A stretch of 64,000 nucleotides of DNA from Acanthochromis polyacanthus. Its lineage: Eukaryota > Chordata > Actinopteri > Pomacentridae. Positions 14,240-25,800 of the stretch are shown piece after piece; the first letter of the stretch is position 1, and every line of letters starts with the position of its first letter. The notes beneath the pieces are model-generated. The model saw only the letters and a list, made by a program, of their open reading frames with translations, made no database searches and was not told where the DNA came from. Where the stretch lies: assembly GCF_021347895.1 (NCBI RefSeq), contig NC_067124.1, forward strand, positions 21,628,521 to 21,692,520, given 5' to 3'. The translations under genes and the position numbers were made by a program.

Positions 14240-15750
14240 TACACTCAACAAAAATATAAAAGCAACACTTTTGTTTTTGCTCCCATTTTTTATGAGATGA
14301 ACTCAAAGATCTAGAACTTTTTCCACATACACAATATCACCATTTCTCTCAAATATTGTTCACAAATCTGTCTAAATCTATGATAGTGAGCACTTCTCCT
14401 TTGCTGAGATAATCCATCCCTCCTCACAGGTGTGCCATATCAAGATGCTGATTAGACACCATGATTAGTGCACAGGTGTGCCTTAGACTGCCCACAATAA
14501 AAGGTCACTCTGAAAGGTGCAGTTTTATCACACAGCACAATGCCACAGATGTGACAAGATTTGATAGAGCGTGCAATTGGCATGCTGACAGCAGGAATGT
14601 CAACCAGAGCTGTTGCTCGTGTATTGAATGTTCATTTCTCTACCATAAGCCGTCTCCAAAGCCGTTTCAGAGAATTTGGCAGTACATCCAACCAGCCTCA
14701 CGACCGCAGACCACGTGTAACCACACCAGCCCAGGACCTCCACATCCAGCATGTTCACCTCCAAGATGGTCTGAGACCAGCCACTCGGACAGCTGCTGAA
14801 ACAATCGGTTTGCAAAACCAAGTAATTTCTGCACAAACTGTCAGAAAGCGTCTCAGGGAAGCTCATCTGCATGCTCGTCGTCCTCATCGGGGTCTCCACC
14901 TGACTCCAGTTCGTCGTCGTAACCGACTTGAGTGGGCAAATGCTCACATTCGATGGTGTCTGGCACGTTGGAGAGGTGTTCTCTTCACGGATGAATCCCG
15001 GTTTACACTGTTCAGGGCAGATGGCAGACAGCGTGTGTGGCATTGTGTGGGTGAGCGGTTTTCTGATGTCAATGTTGTGGATGGAGTGGCCCATGATGGC
15101 GGTGGGGTTATGGTATGGGCAGGCGTCTGTTATGGACCAAGAACACAGGTGCATTTTATTGATGGCATTTTGAATGCACAGAGATACCGTGACGAGATCC
15201 TGAGGCCCATTGTTGTGCCATACATCAAAGAACATCACCTCATGTTGCAGCAGGATAATGCACGGCCCCATGTTGCAAGGATCTGTACACAATTCTTGGA
15301 AGCTGAAAACGTCCCAGTTCTTGCATGGCCAGCATACTCACCGGACATGTCACCCATTGAGCATGTTTGGGATGCTGTGGATCGACGTATACGACAGCGT
15401 GTACCAGTTCCACCCAATATCCAGCAACTTCGCACATCCATTGAAGAGGAGTGGGACCCCCCCCCGCCAAAATAAAACAAAACTGCACCTTTCAGAGTGT
15501 CCTTTTATTGTGGGCAGTCTCAGGCACACCTGTGCACTAATCATGGTGTCTAATCAGCATCTTGATATGACACACCTGTGAGGAGGGATGGATTATCTCA
15601 GTAAAGGAGAAGTGCTCACTATCACAGATTTAGACAGATTTGTGAACAATATTTAAGAGAAATATGGAAAAAGTTTTAGATCTTTGAGTTCATCTCATAA
15701 AAAATGGGAGCAAAAGCAAAAGTGTTGCGTTTATATTTTTGCTGAGTGTA
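14240..15750 (+). mobile_element. Tc1-like DNA transposon, nearly complete
   Basis: The element spans 14242-15748 (1507 bp) and is flanked by TA dinucleotides at 14240-14241 and 15749-15750, the Tc1/mariner target duplication. Its ends are long inverted repeats. The left begins CACTCAACAAAAATATAAA; the right, read in reverse, begins CACTCAGCAAAAATATAAAC. The two arms match closely for about 250 bp, including the strings TGTGAACAATATT/AATATTGTTCACA and CACTTCTCCTTT. One visible difference is an extra stretch near 14320-14335 in the left arm that is absent from the right. Arms this similar indicate a comparatively recent insertion. The interior encodes one transposase frame on the plus strand. 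Similar elements are widespread in fish. Confidence 0.97.
14540..15478 (+). pseudogene. Tc1-like transposase, two lesions (early stop, C-terminal loss)
   Basis: This is a cut-and-paste transposase of the DD34E Tc1 group. The natural start is the ATG at 14540. The frame has an in-frame TGA as codon 5 (14552-14554) and is then open to the TAA at 15473-15475. Visible in order are a bipartite helix-turn-helix region (about codons 8-110), a linker with DRRPR (55-59), and the catalytic triad: D151 in FTDESRF, D239 in QQDNARPH and E274 in SPIEHVW, with exactly 34 residues between the last two. The C-terminus ends EEEWD followed by prolines from a C-run (15456-15466). The total is about 311 codons against about 340 in the family, so roughly 30 residues are missing, consistent with a deletion that joins the C-tract in the 3' flank. 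Initiation downstream of the stop is conceivable but would lose little of the DNA-binding domain. I judge this copy non-functional or severely impaired. Confidence 0.95.
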
Positions 15751-16584
15751 TCTAATTGGCCCTATTTAAATTGAATCAGATGAGTCATTAGCTTAGTCAA
15801 TCGTAATCAGTCTCGAGACTGAGGCCATGGCTCTCAGAAAATATGGTTAACTCCACCCCCAGATCTGATAATTCAAGTTGCTGTCTGTATCTTTTTGACC
15901 AAGCAGATGTAGTCATATTTCAATTTGTTTTTGTCAAAAGATGACTGGGTTTCAATGATTCCATCACAGAAAATTCTAAGTTGTAGGAGTCATTGGAAAC
16001 ACAAGTGTGCCCATACTGGGAGCACATTTTGAAAACCTGCTCAGAAATGAATTAAGAAATGACAGCAAAGTGAGCAAAAACTCACAGACATAATCCTCAG
16101 GTAAATGCTTTCCTGAGTGCTACACTTTTTAATTCCCTCTGTTAATTAATCTAGGATAATCAAACTCTTATCGCAAAGAGGAACCCAGTGGAAGACAAGG
16201 TGGTTGTAAACATCGGGTCTCTTCTCCTCTGTTTGACTTTACCTCAACATTTTTGGAGGCCTTTGAAACTACAGAGACAGAAATTAATCAATTGATTGTG
16301 ATTTTAGTCTCTAGCTGTGGTCTTATATACTTGAAATCACCATTTTGAGCAGCTGATGCAACCCTGTATCCAAGAAATTGCATTGATCTGCCACGAAATG
16401 TTTTATTGGTGTTTTTCCCAGTTGTATTGCAGGGTTAAACATAATCACTGTTTGTCTGAATTATGTTCTCTGACACTGTTTATCGTTGATGCAATTAATG
16501 GCTGAACAAAGCACAGGACACAGCAAAACAAGGTTCAGATCCTATCATGAGTGGTTGAAGAGGTGGAAGTTTTGCAACAAAAGC
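15751..16584. other. Intergenic DNA, no gene seen
   Basis: Unremarkable sequence between the Tc1-like element and the RecQ-fragment element. A short AT-rich string near 16287 resembles the ends of the ATTAATCGATTAATC family but is too short to call. Confidence 0.45.
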
Positions 16585-17156
16585 AGTTCAGTCTAACCTT
16601 GCCAGCAAGTTGATTTCTCGCGATATTTGTGAGTTCACAAATCTCTCAAGAAAGCATCTTGCACCGCTCCAGCCTTCACTGTTCGAACAGAGCCAAGTTG
16701 GCACGGGCCAATCACGCAGCAGTATTCGTGTGTGGGGCGGGATATCCGGGTGTGAAGACGACACCAAGCGCCAGTAGCTCAAAACAAACATGGCAACGGA
16801 GGACAACGATCGTGTAGATGCTGCTATTAAGTCAGTTTTAGCTGAATCTCCTATCGCTTCTTTGAAGTAAGAACAACGAGAGGCGCTTTGCGCATTTCTG
16901 GAAGGTAAAGATGTTTGTGCTTTTTTACCTACGGGTTTTGGTAAGATTTTAATCTACCAATTGGCTCTGCTCATTGTGAAGATCCCGCGATTGGCTAAAA
17001 ACAAACCTGTCAGAGGCGGGACATACTGTTGCATTGTCCAATCCGTGCCTCTTTCCTCCGAACGGATTTCCATGGAGCGGTCCCAGATTGATATTGTGGA
17101 GTACTATCAAGTACTACACAATTATTAATCTGGCTATTGCCAGGTTAAGTTCAGTC
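16585..17156 (+). mobile_element. Short DNA element with 9-bp target duplication carrying a helicase fragment
   Basis: A 554-bp unit at 16594-17147 is flanked by perfect 9-bp direct repeats AGTTCAGTC at 16585-16593 and 17148-17156. It starts TAACCTTGCCAGC and ends GGCTATTGCCAGGTTA, so the termini are short imperfect inverted repeats beginning TAACCT. Base composition is GC- and CpG-richer than the flanks (for example TTTCTCGCGATATT near 16613). A 9-bp duplication is typical of Mutator-like elements and one longer than hAT (8 bp). The RecQ-like cargo instead recalls Academ-type elements, which duplicate 3-4 bp. I therefore leave the superfamily open. Confidence 0.8.
16790..17035 (+). pseudogene. 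RecQ-like helicase N-terminal fragment
   Basis: From the ATG at 16790 the frame reads MATEDNDRVDAAIKSVLAES and onward, hits one TAA at codon 27 (16868-16870), and continues in the same frame with EQREALCAFLEGKDVCAF and then LPTGFGKILIYQLALL. This is the start of a superfamily-2, RecQ-type helicase: the Q-motif-like 'EQREAL' followed by the Walker A loop, here GFGKI where the family usually has GxGKS/T, so the last phosphate-binding residue is also substituted. Only about 75 codons are present. The DEAH box and the rest of the motor are absent, so it cannot encode a helicase. Whether this is a remnant of a larger transposon's own helicase gene or a captured host exon cannot be decided from one copy. 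Confidence 0.78.
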
Positions 17157-20100
17157 AGAGATTGATTATAGTCTCAAATACATTTTAATGACACACTGTG
17201 CCTTTGGCTTTAAGTCACTACAGACTTTGTGTATTTAACCAGACCAAGTTTAGCCAAGTAATGCCAGCGCATAAACATGAACACAAAAAAAGTGACACTA
17301 CGGTTTAATTTTTCCTGGTGTTCTTGGCCTGTTTATAAATGCAAGGAAGGTCAATGGTTTCAAAGGAAGGGACTCGCGTGCACTAGTGTGACTCATCTAA
17401 TGTAGGATGCAAGTATAAGCCTACCTCCCTTTATACAATTATTCCACAAAAAAGATTCCCCCATGGCTATTTTTGAACTACCGTCCACAACGACTGTGAT
17501 TGGTGTGAAGAATACAAACAAGCCAGAGCATTTTTCCCCCCACTATAGCTAAATAAATGACAGTGTGGTGCAGTCCACACCATTATGTTCTAAAGAATGG
17601 ACTGGCAACATCACACTACATAGCAGATAGTTGTTTAGTGCCACACTGATGCCATACTTATGTTCAACATCTTGTTTTTTGTGCCCTTAATAATTCTGTA
17701 ATTGTAGCAAGCAGATATCATGTTCCAAGAGTTTAGCAGAAACTAATGATATATGTTGTCCTTGAACTTTTTACGGCTATCTTGAGCATTAAAATGTTTG
17801 CACCTTACAACATTAACAACATTTTATCATTATGGTCATAGAAAATACACTCTGGGATGCATGTTTTGTGACAGTTAGCAGCGCATAAACATCATTTCAG
17901 TACATTAGTTGTCAGTACATTAGTTGCTAAGTGTATCTGGCCAGTAACCACTCCTTCATGACATACTCCTTGTGAGAAGAGATTTAGGAGAAATCTTTGA
18001 GAAAGAGGGGGCAAAATTTATGTAAAGACACATTAAAGTTTTTGGGAATATAAATGAATCTACCACTGAAATGACTACAGAAAGTTGTTTTCATATCCAC
18101 TCATTTAATCAGCTAATTAAGAGGGAGAGAGTGAGCATTGAGAGAGGGCTTGGGAAAAATAAATGAGACTTCCTGATGTCAAAGATTTACAGTATCTGTC
18201 TCCATTTGCCCCACTTCATTGTTCTGATTAAAAGACTCTAAATAAGGCCCCGTTCCATTAACCTTCTGAATAAAGGAAAGGGCAGACTGTTTCAAGCTGT
18301 CTCATTATTTCAGAATTAGTTTACTTTTTAGCCTGGGTTTACTGTCAAGGTTTTCCATGTCTTCATTTAGCCATAATTGAATTTATTATGCAAAGGCTTT
18401 TTACAAATAATAAGTGAATATTAATTTTGCATCATAGTTTTTTGGCCTTGGCACAAAGAGATGTCAGAAATTTTGTTTCTCAGAGGATGTAAATATAGCT
18501 CTGTTGTTGAACTTACAGGTCACTGGGAGTACAATACCTGTGTCAGATGAATGCAGAAAACATTTATGCAAATTTTGAGCCCTAAGTTATACAAATATTA
18601 AATGACTTGCTCAGGGTTATCTGTCGCTTTTTCAGCAGCCATTGCCGCCCCTTCTTTGTTCTTAAATGTCCATCTAGCCTTGACAAGGACATATGCTTCC
18701 GTTTCTGACTGTCACTCTAATCTTTGTCACATCTTGAGCCCCTATAGATGAAAGAATCGTACCGTGCAAACTCACAATTGTGCCCTCAGTTTCAGTCAGA
18801 AGTGTCATGTTGCGGATCAGCAAGATAATACATGAGGAATTGAGTGTCATAGACATTTATCTTTTAATTCATTTTCAAACTCTTAGGGGTTTCGACGTTT
18901 TTTTTCACAAACAAACCATCCAGTACATCAATAAATAGCAAATGTGTCGATGACATTATCTGCAGTTTATTCATTTGAACAAAAGTGTGCGACAAAACTT
19001 GGTTAAAGTAAAAGAGAAACATTATGTTCTCATTTACCACACAAAAAAAAAAATGTTTTCAGCGTCTTTAGAAATGGCGTGGTAATTTACCTTGAACCAA
19101 AACTACAACCTTTCCCTGACCTTGACCACGTGATTTTATTGTGCAAATTAAGCAAAGTATGGGACTGTGGTTGTAAAAACCCAAGCTTCTGGTCCTGCAT
19201 GTTGTGTGGTTTCTATCCTCATCCTGGTTACTCCAGTGCAGTTCATAAATGCAGTGCTTCATGTCAGTGGTCATTTTGCTACTGCAGCATTATTGCGTAA
19301 ACAATTTGATAAATTATACCAACATTTTTTTAGGAGATTGCATTAATAGGCACTGCATAGTTGCTGTACCCCTGAAAGTAACTGTGGAAAAAAGAAAATC
19401 AAATGTTTTTTATTAACCTGTCAGAAAGCACAAAAGGTGGTCCAACATCCAGCAGCTTAAAATATGTATTTTATGTTAAATATGCTGGTTCAGATAGATC
19501 TGACATGTCTCTCAAACAACAGCCTCCAGCAAAATATGCAACATGGAAAAATAAATCCAAAGGGATTTTGTGATGAAGTGTTAACAGCTTCTTTTTTTGT
19601 ATAACAAACCATTACAGTCTGCTTTTTATTTAAAATTGACTGAATGAGAGCTGCCATCAGAGGAAATATACATTTTCTGTATCCAAACTCTGCCAGATGC
19701 AACTTTCTCTCCTTAGACGACCCAGAAATACTTGACGTTGAAATTTGTGAACTCCAACAGCGACCGAAAAAATCCCCAATACACGAAGACGCCGAAAACA
19801 GGTTGGCAGGAGAACTTGCCAGACTTTTTTGTGTTTTTAGTTTAAATTATTATTGCTTTTTAATAGTTGAGAATCTACTGGGCCACATTTCCACTGGAGC
19901 TGTGTCTCCTCTCCCTGGAAAGAAGGCAGAACCTCCGATAAGATGTGACAGGCTGATAGCTACTTTCTGTGGCTGCTTTGGAAAGCAAGACGGGCTCTGT
20001 TTGTCTGATGAGAAATGCTCTGGAGGAAGACAGACGGGAATGGAAGATAGAGGAGGTGGAAGGGGAGGAGGGGGAGAGAAAGTGAAAGAGAGAGAGACAG

Positions 20101-21830
20101 AGAGCAGAAAAAAAGGGCGGTACAAAAGGAAAATGAAACAGCAAAGTGTTGGACTGTCGTGTGTGACCTTTTGAAAATAGATTTTTGTAAACCCGCTGCT
20201 TTTTCCTGCCGAAATGAAGGGTAATGACCGTGGCATTCTGATTATGTTTTTTTTTTTTTAATTTGGGAAAATGGAGTATTCTCATATGCAAACATATAAA
20301 CACATGCACTGAAACGTGTGCACCCTCACACACTCGAACAATATATGCTGTGCATGTGGGCCAATTTTCAGAGGAAAGGTCAGGGCTGACAATGATTTGA
20401 AACTCTTTTGCTATCTGCCAACCACGAGAAATACATGACATGAAGGAATAAAGGAAGCAAGGAAAGAAGATAAATCCATGCAGACACTTACTTTTCCAAA
20501 ATGTTCTTATTTTAATCAGTTTATGTGGATGTTTTTAATCTCATGTCAGTCATAATTTTAGGCAAAAGTCTCACATTCTGTTATTCTGAGCTTCAGAAGA
20601 GGAAGTAATAGTATTGAGGCAGGGAGGCAGGCATTAAGAATTCAAAGAAAAACAGCAATAGGGAAGAAAGAAAGAAAGTGCACATGGGATTGAGATTGTA
20701 AAACAGAAAGAAAAGGAGGTAGTGCAGTTGAGAGACTTGGGGATCCAGCTGACGTGAGACAGACAGCCGTTGGCTAACGGCAGCACTGAGGCTGTATGGA
20801 GATGCAATAAAGCCTGACACTACACATGAGACAGCTGCCAATCCATCCAACACGTCCTCCAGCCTCCTTAAATGTGACAGATAATCCATAATTATACCAC
20901 TTTCTGCATCTACATTTATAAATTACTCTATAAGTCTCTACATCATGTCATAGGTACCCTCAGGTATTCGCTTGTCAAATGCCACGTTTTGTCAGGTCTT
21001 ATTATGGAGCCATCATGCCGCATCACGGATGTGTCGTTGCCACATACAGGATGTAGCTGAATGAAATCAGAGAGGCTCGTTTTGCATGCATACATAATAA
21101 TATTTATGTACTTAACTAAGTCAGATGGATGTCAGTGCGCCACTTGGGTTACAGACTCAGCTGCTATAATTGAATGCAGTAAATTGAACGGTTTATTAGT
21201 TTTGCATTGTGCTTGATAAGGACACAGCAGGCAGCTTAAGAGAGCATATTTCCTAGCAACCTTTGCAGCCCCTTTGCAGCTTTTGTAGACAACTGAGTCA
21301 AAAAGAGTCTTATTTCATCTGTATTCCAACGCATCCTTCTCTGATTGTTTGTTCCTGTGTGGAAACAATCAGTCTGAATAAATCTACACAAATTATCAAA
21401 TTACTTCTGAAGTTTCCACATATTTTCAAAAATACTAATTTTGCCGCTGTGCAGAATCACAAAACAGATTTAGGTTTCAGTCTTCCACCATGGCTCAGAC
21501 TTTTTAAATATTTGTCGAGAAAACAATCTCATCACAAGGTCCGTTTAGTCGGTGGTTTTTCAGCATTCTGTTCTATCACATGGCCTTAATCGGCAGATGG
21601 AGTTTTTCTAGTTGTCCAGAAAAATGTAGGTTGTCAATTTTAAAGACTTGTTGTTCCTCATAGCTTGAAAACTTAGTTCTATAGTTTATCCTTGACAACA
21701 TAGCCACCTATTGCTGGATGATGAACAGCTACTAAATTATCAATTTGGTAAGATTGTTTTGTCAATTTAAAAATATCTGTCAATGGAGAATTTTTTCTAA
21801 TGATAAAATATATGAGCAGAAAACAAGAAT
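17157..21830. other. Intergenic or intronic DNA with a polypurine tract
   Basis: No gene recognised. A purine-rich stretch at about 20000-20125 (GGAGGTGGAAGGGGAGGAGG and GAGAGAGAG-type runs) suppresses stop codons on both strands. That explains the long but meaningless frames at 19644-20174 (plus) and 19850-20441 (minus). Confidence 0.55.
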
Positions 21831-21896
21831 TGCAGTCATTATTAATAATTTTACAGATTATTTCTCACCTAATTGGTCAGTTGTGTAGTTGATAAA

Positions 21897-22707
21897 TACA
21901 GGGTGTCCCAAAATCTTTGACATAATTTCGCAGGCCAATAATTTTGACAGTTCCTTTTGAAATAACCTCAAACGTTCACAGAATGTATAGAAACAGATCA
22001 AGATTTTATTTTTAATCTTTTATTTTGTTCTGTTTTCAGGTTGAGCCATGCCGTTCACTCCCAAAGAGAAGTCATTTTGCGTCTTGGAATATGCTGATGT
22101 AGATGATGGTCTACCAGATCCTTTAGCCCTGCATAAGCAGCCTTCCTCTTTACATTTTTGGCACCAAGTCCAAATTTGTTTGTCAGTTGGTGAAGTTTTT
22201 CCAAATTTTGCACTGAAAGCATGCTACGCAGTCTTGGGGGCGGCATGGGTCAGTGGGTAGAGTCGCCGTCTTGCAACCGGAGGGTAGCCGGTTCGCTCCT
22301 CGGCCCGTCGTGCTCATGTTGAGGTGTCCCTGAGCAAGACACCTAACCCCTAGTTGCTCCTGATGGGTCATGGTTAGCGCCTTGCATGGCAGCTTCCGCC
22401 ATCAGTGTGTGAATGGGTGAATGTGACATATCTTGTAGAGCACTTTGGGTACCTTGTAGGTATAGTAAAGCGCTATATAAATACACACCATTTTGGGTGA
22501 CTGTGTGCGAGCATATTCCAAGACGCAGAACGACTTCTTTGGGAGTGAACGGCATGGCTCAACTGGAAAACTGAGCAAAAATAAAACATCAAATATAAAA
22601 TCTTGATCCGTTTCTATACATTCTGTGACAATTTGAGGCTATTTTAAAAAAGAATTGCCTAAATTATTGGCCTTCGAAATGATGTCAAATTTTTGGGACA
22701 CCCTGTA
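21897..22707. mobile_element. Fold-back Tc1/mariner-like transposon with TA duplication
   Basis: The element at 21899-22705 (807 bp) is flanked by TA at 21897-21898 and 22706-22707. It starts CAGGGTGTCCCAAAA and ends TTTTGGGACACCCTG. The inverted arms extend about 200 bp (21899-22099 and 22509-22705), and both contain the same transposase N-terminal start: MPFTPKEKSFCVLEYA on the plus strand from 22048 and MPFTPKEVVLRLG on the minus strand from 22555. In the minus copy an indel shifts the frame after MPFTPKE. That N-terminus resembles the DUF4817-type helix-turn-helix domain found in mariner-like transposases. No catalytic domain is present. It is a non-autonomous derivative in which the 5' end, including the gene start, has been copied in inverted orientation. 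Confidence 0.88.
22236..22494 (+). repeat. tRNA-derived SINE inside the fold-back spacer
   Basis: The copy begins GGGGGCGGCATGGGTCAGTG, has an A-box-like GTCAGTGGGTAGAG at about 22249-22262 and a B-box-like GGTTCGCTCC at 22290-22299 (consensus GGTTCGATTCC). It ends with the familiar tail AAAGCGCTATATAAATAC ahead of CCATTT. Candidate target duplications are short (TTGGG on both sides), so the insertion edges are uncertain. It occupies the middle of the fold-back element's single-stranded loop region. Confidence 0.9.
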
Positions 22708-22815
22708 TAATAAAATAGTGAAAAAAGTAAATCCTCCTGAAGAATATTCGGTTTACTGTGTTTCACATCAGAGAAGAGCAATAAATCCTCCTGTTGAGTA
22801 AAGTTGGATGGAGCA

Positions 22816-25800
22816 TCCGTATCTATGCGCGTCAAAAGCGCCTCTGGTCATTGTTGTAAATGCAGAGATCAACTCAGCTTGATAAACTGTTGAAAATCTA
22901 CACATTAATACCATGTTTTTCGATCGACTTGTTTATTATACAGTACATCAGTCACGGGGACCTGTGTTGATGTCATGTTCAGATTGGTGTCTCTTTAGTG
23001 CTCTTCCCCGCTTGTGACACAGATTTCAAAGGCAGTGTTGGAGTTGTCACCCCCAACTGTTCCATTTCTGAGAGGCACTGAGTCAGCTTGACACGGCCAA
23101 ATGTGTCATTTGTTTCATTTTTCGGGGTAGATAAGACACTGAAGCATCCAAATCTTTCCACTTGAGGAAAATGCAAAAGATAGCTGAGCATTATCTCCAG
23201 CTGTGATGCACGTCCATGTTTTGGACCAGATTTAATATGAAAGAACCGATGATGTGACGCTGCTTAGGAATGACTGCCATCCCTGGGTTGCACTGGCTTT
23301 CTCTTTTTCATACTTCATGCTCCAGTTTTGCCCGACAAATCTTCAGGTTCGGGTGAATAATTTATATAAGGGGTGGTTTGTCCCAGTTAGCGTTTGCTTT
23401 GCTGACACCTGCTGGTGCATTTATAACAAAAGCAATTAGATGCGTTGTCCTCCAAGGATACCCTGACACTCTTTCATCCCCAAATACATTTGCTGTGTAC
23501 TCGCTCCATCTCTTTGCGCCTCTCCTGGAGTTTCAAGACCGTAACTTCCCGCTGACAGAATCCCCCATGCTCTGCTGCCTTTTGTTGTTATCTGATTAAC
23601 TGGAGCGAGAGACCAACCAGGATTCATTTCACCGCTGTCTCTCCTAATTTCATTCCAGGCTGTTTCCCAAACAATGCCCTGAATCTTAAGCTTCTTCTTG
23701 TAGGTCTCCTGCTAGCCAGACAGAAGCATATGTGGAAAATACAGTATCTGCACCTTTAACTTATGCTCTGCGTCAGGCATGCAGCTGAAAGGACATTTTT
23801 ATTTTACTTGATGTGGCTTGAAATGTTGTCTTTGATAAATGCCACTGGCATTCACTTTAAAGAAAAGCTGAGGCACACGTGAATTTTATCAGTTTTTACA
23901 GGGACTTTTATTATTTTTGTGTTGTTTTCCCAAACTTTGTCAGCTAGAGAAAAATGTCAAGTCTGTGGCATGAGGACTTTAATTTAAATATACAAACTAT
24001 ATTCAAAAATATGTATACAGCAATAAACAAATCATTAGTGTGGCTACAATTAACAGTGGTTGTCCTGACTTCTTTGGTTTATAAAACATGAGAAATAGTT
24101 TAAAAATCTATTTTCCATGCAGTATCTTAGAGCCCAAAGTGATGAATGCACAGCTTAGCAATTGTTTGATTTCAAAAATTGCAATTAAAAACAGTATAAT
24201 TAGCAAACCGTAAAGAATTTAATTTAGGACACATGTTTTGCAGTGTATCTGACTCACTGTGTCACAGTCCTGCTTTGGATGGTATCTCATGTTTTAAATC
24301 TATTAGTAAGTGAATATTGAAATGGGGCTTGACTTGAAATAGGAAGGCTTAGTTAAATTTGCCTGTTACATTTCCATTAACAGGTGTGAGGTGTGTAAGT
24401 AGTGTTGGGGTTTGTTGCAGAAAGATTTCATCAAGTGCTTCATTTGCTTCTTTTAGAGATGGGATGAGAAGCTGCTGTAGGAGACTGTAACTGCTTACAT
24501 TGTACATGCTTTATTGAATCGTCATGGTAATTTTGCTTTTTTATTATATTTGCAGTCTTTGTCGCCCCAGGTCTTTGGCACAAGTTGACAGTACACAATT
24601 AGTTAAGATTTTTATAGGTACATCCAGCTAAAAGTAATGAAAATGCACTATTCCTGCAATATATTCTCTTTTAACCCTTTACGGGTGTTGACTGAACAGT
24701 GTGATTGTTCTGAAGCATGTAGTTTTTAGTGTTCTTGGGCTGTTTTGCATCATACAGAGGCATCTCAGTCAATTGGATTAAATAACAGAAGTGAATGTAG
24801 ACTGCTCACGTGGACTGACTGTTGATTTTTCTTTACGTGGCCATAGCTTTGCCCCACACATGACCCCTTTTTATGCACAGTGGCTCTTCCTCTTTAAGCC
24901 TTTCTTTCACAGTTAAACTACCAATTTCTGTTCTGATTGAGATCCTTCTTTGATTCATAAACTGACTGCTGGTGAAATCCAGTTGGTGTTAAGTGCGTTC
25001 TGTATGATTTGATTTGTCATTTCAGACATCTAAATAACTCAAAGTTGACATTTCAGACAAGCTTTGATAATCTCCTGTTCTCGAGCAGCGCCCCTCTGAA
25101 AGAGTTAAGCCAGTGTGACTGAGCGAATAAAAAAAAAAAACTGTCAAGATGTGAAACCTCGGAGAAAATCCATCAAGTGCATCTAAACTTTCGCAAGCTA
25201 ATTGATGATAAGATCAGTGAGCTGTAGTTCAGTCTCTGTAGGGCTATAAACATGGCTTATTTTCACCGCATAATTGGCCCAGAAACAATTCTAACAATCC
25301 CCATCTGACCAAAGGCAAACCCCATGGCTGAAAATTAGTGCTTGTGGGTTGTAGGAGTAAGTCCTTTGAAGAGTCTTTTTTGAGCTCTAATAATTCGGCC
25401 CAACAGGGAGACCTCCGTGTGTTTTGAGTGGTGCCTCACACTGAGCTTGGGCCTACGAGGCTTTAGAGAGATAACTCAGAATTATTGCTAATAAAGCTCT
25501 CTGGATTAAACCATGGATTGCACGTCTGTGTGCGTGCGTGTGTGCGCGTGTGTGACTGAGCTCTCATTTTTTTTCATGATATGTTCTTGTTCGTTCACCT
25601 CTGGTTTAGTTTCCATGAATGTTTCAGGACAGATGCCTGACTGCGTGAAACAAAAACACATTACAACTTGAGGAAAAGAAGAAAACAACACAACCGTCAT
25701 CAGCCGAACAGCAGTACGCCTCGTATTTCATTATGATTTGTCTATGGGATTCAGATGAGTGAGAACACACGTCGAGTGGGCTTAATGGCTCAATCAGTGC

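Larger units (their letters stand above)
21840..22815 (+). repeat. Ancient MITE-like repeat split by a fold-back element
   Basis: Left flank 21840-21896 (with TCTCACCTAATTGGTCAGTT) and right flank 22708-22815 (with AATATTCGGTTTACTGTG and AGAGAAGAGCAATAAATCCT) read as consecutive parts of the common teleost repeat whose ends are ATTAATCGATTAATC-like. The fold-back transposon interrupts it at a TA. The left side is diverged, so assignment there is weaker than on the right. Confidence 0.55.

Noticed and set aside
14600..15292. 230-codon open frame antisense to the Tc1-like transposase
   Set aside because: Long antisense frames are common opposite transposase genes with this codon use; there is no independent support.
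19644..20174. 176-codon open frame on the plus strand, with 128- and 188-codon frames opposite
   Set aside because: They overlap a stop-poor polypurine tract. The plus frame's first part shows no known domain, and one frame of this length is expected by chance in 64 kb of this composition. No splice or codon-bias support.
24672..25108. Possible piggyBac-like MITE with TTAA ends
   Set aside because: The two ends (CCCTTTACGGG and, inverted, CTCTTTCAGAG) match too poorly, and the interior is not repetitive in any way I recognise.
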